Source of the DNA: Membranipora membranacea
Taxonomy: Eukaryota; Bryozoa; Gymnolaemata; Cheilostomatida; Membraniporidae
NCBI GenBank assembly: GCA_914767715.1
Contig: OU612074.1
Location: 16,600,062 to 16,664,061, forward strand
Direction: 5' to 3'
Length of the DNA stretch: 64,000 bases
This document shows positions 40,691 to 51,479 of the stretch, one piece after another. The notes beneath the pieces were generated by a model that saw only the letters and a program-made list of their open reading frames with translations, made no database searches and was not told where the DNA came from. Every line of letters begins with the position of its first letter. Position 1 is the first letter of the stretch. Both the position numbers and the translations under genes were made by a program.

Positions 40691-42328
40691 TCTTTGACTA
40701 TGAGTCATCCGCAATGATGCACGGAATATTATAGCGATTACTGCCGAAACTTCTTTGCACATTTTTATACAACGTCTTTGTGGTGCTTCAAAGCATTTGC
40801 AGGGTGGAAAACAATCACATCAATCGGTGATTTCCAAACTGAAGCTTTGGGATTCCCTTTATCCATTCGTGAGCGATTAGCATTAGACTTGGCAATGATT
40901 TACGAATACATGAATCATCGTTTTGACACCTTATGCTAAGTTGTCTTGTGTGTAGCATGATTAAATGCAATGCTCATGTAGCCAAACATGTTTGATACAT
41001 GACATAAGATTGAGGTCATGTCTTGCCGGCAAACTTCCACGGCTTCTCAACCTTCATGATCAACAAGACCTACCCCAAAGATTTAACAACTAGATGCCTT
41101 GACACATCGTCGTAGCGCAACATTGAATTTCAACAACAAGCCAATACTTATTACCAGAAATTGCCCCTCATGAGTGCATCCGAGGCGTCTTGTAAACAAT
41201 ATGAAGTTGAAAATCCGATATGACCCATAGTATCTGCAACACATCGTCCTTAAAATTCCTCCTCAAAGATGATTATCCTGCCTTTTATTCAAATAGCGCA
41301 ACACTATGAAATGATGTCATGTTGAAACCAATATTTTCAGAACCAGTGTTTGATTACCTTACCAACGATATATTAAATGGCAAAATCGGTCAACGTTGGT
41401 ATAACCCTAGTATGGTTCATATAAACAGACATGGCAAGTTTTGGTGCAATAAATATACAGAGTTTTGTATAACTAAAAAACTCATTTTCACTTGGCTCAG
41501 TTCTTTAATAGTGCTGTACTGTGTTATACTTTGCAATTTTCCTAACTCTTAGACTGGCCTTTGGCCTCTTAGCCTCGGCTCATACATTATCAAGTAACCC
41601 GTTGGACCTCAATAGTGGGTTTTGCTAATTTCTTAATCTTGCCTGTTCGGAGGTTTTTTTTTATTCCTATTATCAAAAAAACTAGAAAGACACCAGATTT
41701 TTTTTTCGAAATTCCAAGCATCCCACCAGGAAGTACTGCTGAGATTACTTTAGTTCTCAGCGTGGCAAAGGTGATTTGGATGCATGTGGTGTGTGGCTGG
41801 TGCTGAATTTTCCGCCTTTTTAAGGTAATGAGGCCGAATTTCCACCGATAAAGTTTTTGCCCTGCCCATGCTGTTCCTCAGCATCTTACTGTATTTACTT
41901 CAAAACATCGTATTTCTTACTTAGTAGGGGTTAACCAGGAAATGGCGTATTAGTCACCCCCTCCTAAAGGAGAACCCCAGTTATCTTGTTAATCGTTGTT
42001 AGTCAAATAACTTGTGCAGCCCACAGGCATTTCCATTTTCCCCCTGTGCTATCTCCCTCCAGACCTACCATACTTACTCAAGTCGCAGGCCTTATTGTAT
42101 ATCACATTGCACATGGGATATTGCGATGTGAAATGTGTCTTTTTTTTAACCCTAGAAGCTAGGCATTTGATAAATGAGGGTGGGAGATGGGATTGTAGAT
42201 ATTTGATCTTTGTTTCAAAATATTACGACATGTTTTGCAACAAATAAAATAAAATTGAAACACTTCTGGTACAATAGTTTTTTGTGACAAGGAAGTGACA
42301 AAAATCTAATTTTGAGCTTATGACACCT
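40691..42328. other. Intergenic DNA; contains one dispersed repeat copy
   Basis: No gene is supported here. The only recognised element is the repeat at 41,928-42,004, partner of 34,750-34,830. It also includes whatever 3'UTR the minus-strand peroxidase gene has; a minus-strand AATAAA is possible near 41,660 but not convincing. Confidence 0.45.
41928..42004. repeat. Dispersed repeat, partner of 34,750-34,830
   Basis: Same ordered blocks as at 34,750: ggggttaaccaggaaatgg, attagtcaccccctcctaaa, accccagttatcttgttaat. Confidence 0.7.
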
Positions 42329-45300
42329 TCAGCTAGCTTTAAACAGTTTCACAAAGCAGCTAAGTATGTTTTTCCATCCTTTCAGTTTCAAACATTTGTC
42401 CTTGGGACTCAGTGTTGTGGACGGCGTGGGTGTTTGTTTTGGAGGTGTTGTTGGTGATGGTGGTGGCGGTAGCGGCTGAGTAGTTGTCTGTCCCGATGGC
42501 AAACCTTTATCTATCATCTTCTTGTATGCCATCATTAGATGTGTGTGAAAATCACCTTGGTTATTCGCAAACTCTTCAACCTATCAACGACAATCAGACA
42601 AACAATGATTTGCTTTTGCTAGATCTGGACAGCATATTCAAGCATATAATGACAGTTTCAGGTTCAGACTAAACAAAGGCAGGCTCTCATTTCAGCTTGA
42701 GAGCTAAATATTCCCTTATCTCCTTATTTCTAAGACAACTTCTCAATGAAACAGGTCCTGAAGATGGAAATAACTGCCAATGGAAGCCTATATACTATTT
42801 CTCACGAATTGATAGCTTATGATTGCAGTTGGGATGTCTTATGAGTTGTTGTTCACCTCCTCCGCCTTGGCTACAATATAACTTCTCCCAAAATGGTTAA
42901 TCCACTGATGTTTATCACCTTACAGAGAGATATCATATTATTTCTCAGTTAAACACCTGAATTGATGAGCATGTTGCCTGTGCATTTGCTTTGCTAAAAA
43001 AACTAAATTCATGCAACCTGCTTTGATGAGGATATTTTCATTTTCCCAAAAACGTTCAACAGAATAGTCAGTTTACATAAGGAGTTCCTCTAACTCCTTC
43101 GTTTAAATGTAAACTGTGTTCACAAGGAAGTGACCTGAATTCAGTGAGTCCCAAGTCGTGTGCAACTGACTTGAGATGTGTGAGCCTTTAAAAACAGATA
43201 TAATAGACTGACGAAAATTAAGAATGCTTTTGAAGTAGGCATCAGAGTTGTCTTTTCATGCACGGAAAGAAGATAATACACTAATTGACCTTCTTAAAAC
43301 TTCATTGCTGGTGTTTATTCATCGCTATCTTTGTAGCTCACAATCAAGAGGGAACAGTTTTAGTGGTTAAGGGGTGAAAATAATTTTTTCCAGTGGAGCT
43401 TACATCTTCAACTGAGTCGAAAGGTGAATTTCAAGGTTACCAAAGAGCGCTAAATTACACTGAGCCCTCCAATGTCCAATAAAGGTTGAATATTTTTTGT
43501 TTTATTTTAATTTAATTTAATGAAACTAACTTTAATGATAATTTTCTTTAATAAAACCATGAGACCATCTTCCAACCATTATTTTTTCACAGATGACATG
43601 ATAATAGTTTTTCTGTCAATCTACTATTGATTTATATTTTTTTCATCTCAGGGCTAATATTGTAAAGCATTCTTTGAGAATGAAAATGATGCCAATAAAA
43701 TTAAAAAAAAATAAGTTGACATGAATGACATTCTATGGCTAAATAATGTATTATTAATTTAAACTTTACTTACTATAGAGGCAGTAGAAGCCCGAGGACA
43801 CGCGTCAAATTGACAACTGGGTCTATCAAATTCACCAGAGGTTGTAAATGTTTTGAATAAGGCGATATCAGCGTGTAGCATGGTGAACTTCTCATTGCCC
43901 AAAGTCTTCTTCCATTCTGTGGCAGATCTGTAAGTGATAAATTGGTGGGAAAACATAAAAATATTGATTGATCAACCAATGAAGAATATTGCAAGTATGC
44001 TTACCCACTGAAAAATTCACTTATATTATATTCACTTGTGATTGGTTTTGTAATATCCCTGGCATCTGTGCAGAGAAAAAAAGTATATACGATTTGCAAG
44101 CTGTATATTATTGTTTTCGAGCTCATCGGCCAGGTTAATGAGAGATTGACAATGAGTACACACTGATCACATGATTTACTATTGCATGTATATTTTGGTC
44201 TATAGAGCGAGAATTAATCCCGAGTTTTGTGTGATGGCCAAAGATCAAATTCATTATTCAGGGGCAAACCCATGTTAGATACTAATACTGAATTGACGAT
44301 GACAATAAGAGGTCACACGCTGATAGTGTAATCTCGTTTTCTCTGTGCATTGGTGTACTCACGGCTCCTTAGCATTGCTGACATCTTCGGGTGTCCACCC
44401 GGATGAGATAAGATTCTGAAAGTAGCCATTGTCAATTTTATCCGGTGTTCTGTCCCATAATCCATCATATCCTGAGACATCCTTATGCATCTGTCCTAAT
44501 GAATGGCATCCTGTGAATGCAAGTTTAAATATATATTATTAATAAAGAAAAATCTTTTGTGATGAAGAAAGCTCATGAGAAGTAACAACCTAACTGGATG
44601 TAAGCTCAAGGCCTTGCACATTGATGCTTTTCAATTACAAGCCAAGGTACAACCCATTTTTTTAAAAGTAGATATATATTTATATATATATATATATACA
44701 TATATATGAATGAGATAATTATTGCCAACACCGGCAGACCGAAATGAGGTGTGTTGAAATTGAAGATTGAGGTCATGATAAACCACATAATCACGGTTTG
44801 ACTTGATAATGGACTCGGAATTATCAGAAATGGTCAATTTGGAAATTACATTTCAATTATGAGTGAAAGGAGTAATCGTACCAAGCAATGCAACAGCCTC
44901 TTTCAAAGTCAATCCAAACTGGTCTCGAAGGAAGCTGACCGCGTCAGTGATCCCGTTACTCGGTAGAGGTCGGTTTGTAGGAGGCATACCAACACAGTCT
45001 ATCCTGCCAGTCTTGAAGCCGAGTACTTTCATAGAAGCACCTGTAGGAGCTTGATAAAAAAAAATTTGATGTTTTGAATAATCAATGGAAACCATCATTT
45101 TTATTTATGATTTTTATAATTATTGGTATTATTTTGTAGTTATATGAAATGAATTTTCAGATTTAAAATTCCATCACGTTTTCTGATGGGCTTTTCTGAG
45201 AAAATGTTTCATATGCTGATAGATTTGGCTATCACAAGTTTCTCTTGTCACTTTGAATGATATATTATGACAGCAAAAAGGATAGTCATTAAAAAGTTGA

Positions 45301-47287
45301 GCGCATCATACAAATAAAAAATTTGATAATATTTGAATAGAATATCTTGTTCCTAGTCACTTACAATGACTTTTACTGATAGCTTCATCACATGCAGTTT
45401 TTCCCAGGAGTGCCATTGTATCAGCTAAGGAAACAATATTCCCATTATTTTGTCTGAATTGCCTGGCTTTTTCCACTGCTGGTGCTAATCCTGCATAAAA
45501 TACAGAAAGTAGCGTTGTGTAATATGGCAGCTTGTCCCTCAAGGCACCTTTTAGTCTTAGTCTTTGGCGGAGCCAGAATTTAAGATTTCAGTCAACACAA
45601 TGCATCCATTTTTAATTTCCTCAGTTTACTTCTATGATGGTGAACCATAAACAATAAATAAAACACTTATATATAAATAATATTTATGTATATGTGATTG
45701 ACCAACATTTGAGTGGAACTGACATGGCCTGGTTAATTAGTAAAATCTAATCGTATAGAAAATAAATTTCTTTCAACAATGATGCCGACCATTCTCAAAT
45801 TCTTTAGATGCTAATCCTTTCAGAATAAGTGCCACTGCATTGCCAGCCACAACTGATGCACTGAGGCATTCCAGGGCGTTACATGCCATTGAATGAGATA
45901 ATGTTGGTTGGAATTTGAGAAAACCTTGTGGAATTACTAGATAACAGTCACCTTGAAAACTGATGTGCCATCCCTTAAGTGCCTTTGATCGGTCTTTGAC
46001 ATTACCTTAACAACTAAACTATAACGGTCAAAGGAAAACTGTCTCGGAGAATTCAAAAGTACAAGTCGTCCCTTAACGAAAAAACAGTGTTACTTAACCC
46101 CGAAGGAGTAAGGAATTTTTAGAAGGAAATATTCGCCATTGGTTGAACAGCTAAATTTAATACTAGCTGACATTTACTCAACCCATTTTCTTCATATAAA
46201 CTCCAAACTCACCTACCCAAAATTTAGTGCTTGCCAACATTGAGTCTCTCTCTAACTAGATCAAATTTAACCTATATTTGCCCCCATTCTGATTTTTCCC
46301 ATACTTCATTCTGGTGAGCTGCCACCAAATGCCATGTGCCGACAGCTCCATCAATTCAAATGCAGGCTAATTGGATCCGTGATATACCCATTGAGCTCAA
46401 CTTAACTATAGTAAACATTTACTCCTCCAGGGTAGGGTTCCACTAGATTATTACTGACCTTTGTTGTGACTGTTTTGCATACTCACGCATCCGTCACAAC
46501 CTCCCACACAATCATGAAATCCCAACATCACGAATAGCTGGATTATGCCATCCTTCAAAAAATATTAAATAGAAAAATAAACACAAAAAATGTGGACACA
46601 CAATTTTGCGTATCAGTGTTGTGTTACGAATAATTTTTTGTATCCGGCCATTATAACAAAGAGTAAATAAAATGCTTGATATGATTTAGGAAACAGGAGT
46701 AAGGCACAATTTTCCTCCAGGGGGTGGATTTTGACAAACCTGATTTGACCTGGTAGGCTCAGGCTCAACTTAAGTCTATTGGCGGAGGTGGCAGATAAAG
46801 CAATCTGCTTCAGAAACACTTCTTCGATCTGTAGCCCCGTCACTTATTAGCGGATAAAATGTTTTATAGAGATTCATAACTAACTTCTGTACAAGTCTGC
46901 ATGTTAGGCCTGAGGCTCAACTAAAGTACACATGTTTACCTTATACTAAAATGCTGTAACCCCAACATGAAGAAGTAAGTAAAATATTCCAATAAAAATT
47001 AATAGTGTTATTTTTTTTTCAAGTGGCTTCAATGGCAGAAACTTTAGCAGGAACCTCATGGGCGATGACTCATCCCCGTTGTTGCATAGGTTCTCAGCTT
47101 CAAAATTGGGAGACCATTACGCAACTACTAGCTTAAAGTTAAAACTTCACATGAGGAATACTCTTACATTTTGTTTGACAAATTGAACTGCCTTGTCCTC
47201 TAAGTCTTTGATATCCTGTCCTCTTCCAAACAATACTGGTGACAATAAAACTCCAAACACTAGCAAAATAGTCCATCCTTCCCCCAT
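42329..47287 (-). CDS. Secreted plant/fungal-type haem peroxidase, complete, 8 exons, 368 residues
   Basis: Minus-strand exons in coding order: 47287-47168, 46552-46459, 45490-45365, 45040-44882, 44510-44363, 44058-44005, 43927-43774, 42580-42329 (stop included). The total is 1,107 nt, all phases agree, and introns are GT-AG. Residues 1-21 are a signal peptide (WTILLVFGVLLSPVLF), implying secretion. Distal haem site: LGFHDCVGGCDGC, with catalytic His53. Haem-ligand proximal site: ALLGCHSLGQ, with His169; its Asp partner is Asp254 in LHADIAL. Also seen are SLADTMALLG, TGRIDC and DNGYFQNLI, all family landmarks. The class uses H2O2 to oxidise substrates. The position of the distal Arg (four before the distal His) reads Met49. 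From about residue 313 there is a Pro/Thr-rich linker, then a basic tail with two Cys (KCLKLKGWKNILSCF). The fourth exon could start 9 nt earlier (45,049). Confidence 0.88.
44670..44707. repeat. (TA)n microsatellite
   Basis: A run of tatatatatatata with c/g interruptions in a peroxidase intron. Simple repeat only. Confidence 0.85.
45779..46004 (-). other. Uncharacterised open frame of about 75 codons inside peroxidase intron 2
   Basis: A minus-strand frame free of stops runs from just after a taa near 46,004 to a tga at about 45,779. It contains KGWHISFQGDCYLVIPQGF and NALECLSASVVAGNAVALIL. The composition looks protein-like, but there is no convincing start and I do not recognise the family. 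It could be a fragment of a mobile-element protein or chance. Confidence 0.2.
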
Positions 47288-48227
47288 GACAACTTAGCAA
47301 AATAATCCAAAGACTGTGGGCATTGTCGCTTGACTGTACCAAATTGTCTAGCTTGAGAAAATTGTGAATCGAAAACGGCTCCATGGAGTAAATCCGAGAC
47401 ACTGTGATTTTGGAACTAGTGAAGTTGCTTCCGTAATCCATCCATTACAGCCAGCTGGTGCTACTTTCACTTGCTTGGCGTATTTCGTGACCGGTGATGA
47501 TTCAGATTATAAACTGTTCACCAAAATGGATATATTATCACTTTGGCACTGTGTTCAATCGTGTCACCACTATTATTGCTCTGCAATAAATTATTTTTAT
47601 TATGTTACATTATGATATTATTACTATTATAATCGTTATTATTATAATAAATTGTGTATTGTACAATTAATTTACATTTAATAATACCTATATATATTAT
47701 ATTATATTACATATGTATTATATGTATTACTGTGTTTGTTTTTTAAAAGTGAAATTTAAATGATTATTTATTGTTAATACAGGCTTTGAGCATCTTATAG
47801 TCTTATGATTAGATCGTATGAGCTAATGAGTTTTAGTTGACCTCTGCTGTTTACCTAGTCCTGAACCCTTGCTCATCGAATGAGAGAGCAGTAGCTTAGT
47901 GAGATGGCACCATAACGGAGCCATATTTGCCTAACACATGTTGATATAATGGGTGTCTTACATGTCTCTTATTGCTATTAGAATTATATCGATTCATTGC
48001 AAGGCCTAGACAATCAAGGAAGCAGTGGCGAAAGGCTTGACAGTGTTGACAGAGTTCCATAGTTGTCGCCAGTAATGTTCGCAAGCGGACATGACATAGG
48101 AGACATTAGAGACATGAAGGCATCTCTTTCAGTGGCGCTTTCAATGACATACCGAAACATATTCGCGATCATCAGTGAATGTTAAACGTTTCAAAACGCA
48201 GTCTAAATTGTTTCACTTCAATTTTGT
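47288..48227. other. 5' flank of the peroxidase gene, nothing further recognised
   Basis: The peroxidase promoter must lie here (reading leftwards), but I see no clear TATA or initiator element. The stretch 47,630-47,760 is nearly pure A/T. Confidence 0.4.
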
Positions 48228-48235
48228 TTGATTAA

Positions 48236-48303
48236 ATATGTATGTATGTATGTGTGTATGTGTGTATGTATGTATGTATGTATGTATGTATGTATGTATG
48301 TAT
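48236..48303. repeat. (TATG)n microsatellite
   Basis: Sixteen or so tandem tatg/tgtg tetranucleotides. Apparent open frames through it (poly M-Y-V-C) are artefacts of the repeat. Confidence 0.95.
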
Positions 48304-48423
48304 ATCACTCATCTTGTATGCATCAATTGAATCAGATGTTTTTTTTTTATGTAATTACAATTTTCATTTTAAATCTACTGAATTTATCATTGATTGCAAA
48401 ATCCTTTGGAGAATGTTTTTTCG

Positions 48424-48562
48424 AAAACATGGTTGTGGGAGAAATGTAGCCTGGGTAGGCTGTCAGGGGGGGTGGATGGGTTGGGGGACACCCAGCCCAA
48501 CCCCCCGCCCACATACCCCCAACAGCCTGCCCAGGCTACATTTGTCCCACAACCAAGTTTTT
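48424..48562. mobile_element. GC-rich fold-back element, about 139 bp
   Basis: The arms aaaacatggttgtgggaga...atgtagcctgggtaggctgt and acagcctgcccaggctacat...tcccacaaccaagtttt are inverted. The core ggggggtggatgggttgggg / cccaaccccccgcccac also pairs. It is strikingly G/C-rich in an AT-rich background. A related, less complete copy lies at 48,857-48,950. Confidence 0.8.
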
Positions 48563-48856
48563 AAAAACAATTTCTCCTATCCTGCGTGCTCCTAAGATCA
48601 GTTCGTCAAAGGGAACGGACTCATTTTATCGTGTTTTAGTCCGAATCATAAATGCAAACCTGTTTTAACTCTCTGGTCGCTGTTTTATTTTTCCCTCCTC
48701 CGCTCTTCCACCATCTCACGTATTTTATTATAACAATCTGCTTTAGTCTATATATTTTTACACTTTTTACACTACTTTATGGACAGTTTACACCCAGAAC
48801 AAAAATCAAGGTGTTTTTAATACTCATGACAAATATATGAAATCAATCAATCAATC

Positions 48857-48950
48857 CTGGGCAGGCTGTTGGGGATGGGTGGGGGGTTGTCGGAGAGGAC
48901 ACCCAATCCCCCGTCTACCCAGCCCTGACGGCCTGTCCAAAAAGTAGACA
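48857..48950. repeat. Second, decayed copy of the GC-rich fold-back element
   Basis: Contains cctgggcaggctgttgggga, ggtggggggttg and, inverted, cccaatcccccgtctacccagc...ggcctgtcc, matching the element at 48,424-48,562 without its outer arms. Confidence 0.6.
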
Positions 48951-49267
48951 ATGTTTTCATGCACACGAGTTGTCCTTTAAATTATTGAATAATTTTAATT
49001 AGACTCCAATGATGATAGGATTCACCCAAGTCACAGGTAGATGTTTTCAATTATCAACCATTGACCATGGTGTTGTGGTTTAGATATTTTTCATCTATGT
49101 AGGCGGGAGAAACATTTGTCTTGTCCTTGTGCAGGGCTACTCTTTGGCTGACGAGTTGTTGAAAGCCCTTACTAAAAATCACCGAAAAATTTGAATTATT
49201 CCTGATAGTACACATCTTTTTTGTGCTGGTAGGCTAGCAGTATATTAGGATGATTAAAAAAGGTTGA

Positions 49268-49506
49268 TTAAAATCGGATGTCTTATCACTCGCCCATCCC
49301 GAGGCATGGGCGGCGAAATATGAGTGCCTTATTGGCGAGGCCGCAATATCTGCGCCAATTTGCTCTCTGTTTTCAGGCAGGTCGGAGCACACCTGGGGGC
49401 CAACCAATCCCCAGTAGAAGATAGACTGCAGTGGGATTCGAACCCACGACCTTCAACACTTGCGTGTTGAGGTCCTGCGCTCTAACCAACTGAGCCATTA
49501 GAAATT
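49268..49506 (-). mobile_element. tRNA-derived SINE (minus orientation)
   Basis: On the minus strand the head reads TGGCTCAGTTGGTTAGAGC (A box, D-arm) and GTGGGTTCGAATCCCAC (B box, perfect 5-bp T-stem). A hairpin GACCTCAACAC-gcaa-GTGTTGAAGGTC replaces a normal anticodon arm, and the 7-nt acceptor stem does not pair, so it is not a working tRNA gene. A body of about 150 nt follows (…ttctactggggattgg…gatgggcgag). Confidence 0.75.
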
Positions 49507-50744
49507 CTGTGTGTTGCCTCAGTTTGAAAAGCTGCGATGAGACTTTTCACTTTGTAGCTAAAATGGTTGTGATCAATTGCACTAAAAAAATTGTTTTTTC
49601 GATCGATAGTATGAGTTCAAGGTCAAGGTCAAGGTCAAGTGACCAACCAAAACATTCTTAGGTCTCTAATATCTCTAATCACAAAAATAAAGTGCAATAA
49701 AATATATCCAATCCAACCCATATGTCAACTGTTTAAGAGTATTGGTAACAAGAGTTGTGTCTCTTTTTCTTAATGGGGGGGCAATTACAATCCACATTAT
49801 TATACCTTTAGTCTCCATGGGATATCTGGGTTTGAAAAGTTGTGTGAGACGGTTGATTACAGGTACAGATGTTTATTGGTTTTCCTGTGATATCTAGAAC
49901 AGGTATTTGGATTGGTATGACAATTTTGTATTTGTGTATAATAGCTGTATTTAAATATCAGGGGACACAAGGTATTGAATTTGGTTCCTAAGCGAGGTTA
50001 TCTAAAAGGGTGAATAATATATTGATTGAAAATATGAAAGTAGTTATTACAAAACCATCCTTGTATCACTTGGAATCGCCAGCTTTCAGAAATGTCATCA
50101 TGTACAATATGTGATTTCTTAGTGTACATAGTTTGCTCAGCTATCTCTAGCAACCCATGACTGGTTGACCGAGCAAGTGGTGATAATCATTAGCTTTGGC
50201 TCTCTCATAATGGATATGTGAAAGTCAGACCCATTTTTCAAACAGGTCTGTTGGGAAAATCGGACTAAGGAGAAACTCAGGCTGTGGGAAAACCAGGATA
50301 TGGGGAACACTGGGTTGTGAGAGAATACATTCCATTGGGAAAACCAGGATGGACTTGGCAATCTATTAACTGGACTACGCAATTTTGGAAGACTTGGAAA
50401 CTGCATCCTGATGGTGAGTTTGCATATTCTGTTTGTGGTGTCCAGGTGATTGATGTTTAAGAAATTGCTCTGAGAGACTCCCTCTGCCCAAAGGCATTCC
50501 CGTTTTACATAAATCAAACTTGATCTCGACTGATCATATTTATACTATCTATAGTCCAACATGGTATTTGCTCTGCATCCCTTCGAATTGGTAGAATGGG
50601 GTAGCTCTACACTGCTTTATCCATACTTTCTATTTTGCTTACTTTTTAATTTATTTATTTATTTATTGAGGTTTTCTAAGAGTGCATAATTAAAGCAAAT
50701 TAAAAATAACTTGTTGACCTCAATTTTATAGGCTATCTCAAGTT

Positions 50745-50905
50745 TAGCGCGCAATGGGAAAAGGCATGGGTCATTCAATCGAGAGGTCCCGTGTTCGTTT
50801 CCCGGCGGGTCACGGTGGTGTCAGGAAGAGCATCCGACCTCAAATGCTCCTGTGACCAATTAATATCCAGTCCGTCGACCTGTACTGATACTGGAAAAAA
50901 AACAA
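50745..50905 (+). mobile_element. tRNA-derived SINE (plus orientation)
   Basis: A B-box-like GTGTTCGTTTCCCGGC (about 50,791) follows an A-box-like start (gcgcgcaatgggaaaagg). The conserved body motif gtcaggaagagcatccgacc resembles the CAGGAAGGGCATCCGGC core seen in several invertebrate SINEs. It ends near an A-rich tail (ggaaaaaaaacaaac). Confidence 0.6.
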
Positions 50906-51479
50906 ACAAGCAACATCAATGTTTCTCACACGGTATCACAGGGTGTTGAGACTATAAATGGACGTGAGTGGCTTTCTCAAGCTTAACGCAACCCAGTACC
51001 AATATTAAACTTCTCTAAATTTTAATCACAGCTGATTCATTAGTGATAGCCAGTGTTGTACACCGTAGCTATAATAGGTCTATACTGCCAGACAGACATT
51101 TGACAATGGGCTGTTGATTATGCAGGGCCTGACAATCAAAAACACATCAGCACATGAGTATTAGAGCTGTGAAATCATAATTCCAAGTAAGGCCATCATT
51201 TCAAAACAACATACATATGATTTAGTTTTGGACGTTAGTGGTGACAGATAAAATGTGTCATCACTCATATCAAACACAGTTATATTATATTCTGATTGTT
51301 TTTTCAAGCATCAACGGCAGCAGAAAATGATACTTGTGCTTTTATCTGTAGCTGTATTTTGTGTTGGGACCAGTTGGTCAGTTGGTTTGGCTTGACCTGC
51401 GTCAGAAACCGGCAGAAAATTTTTTTTGGGGGGTGCATCTAATTAATTAAGGTTTAGCCACTTCAAATAGTCTTTTACA

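Noticed and set aside
45491-45547. Extension of peroxidase exon 3 to an earlier acceptor
   Set aside because: The open frame continues upstream, but the pyrimidine-rich acceptor ending ttttatgcag at 45,491-45,492 restores phase with exon 2 (N-K-G|L-A-P) and fits the family length.
46613-46843. 76-codon minus-strand open frame in the first peroxidase intron
   Set aside because: Exon 1 and exon 2 join in phase without it and it has no peroxidase similarity.
48228-48595. Overlapping plus-strand frames of 73 and 117 codons
   Set aside because: They start in the TATG microsatellite and run into the GC-rich fold-back element.
49430-49506. tRNA gene on the minus strand
   Set aside because: A and B boxes are intact but the acceptor stem does not pair and the anticodon arm is a long hairpin; a SINE head explains it better.
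50137-50517. 126-codon minus-strand open frame
   Set aside because: The plus strand is a degenerate tggg/aaaacc-type repeat (ttgggaaaaccaggat recurs), there is no domain, and composition is biased.
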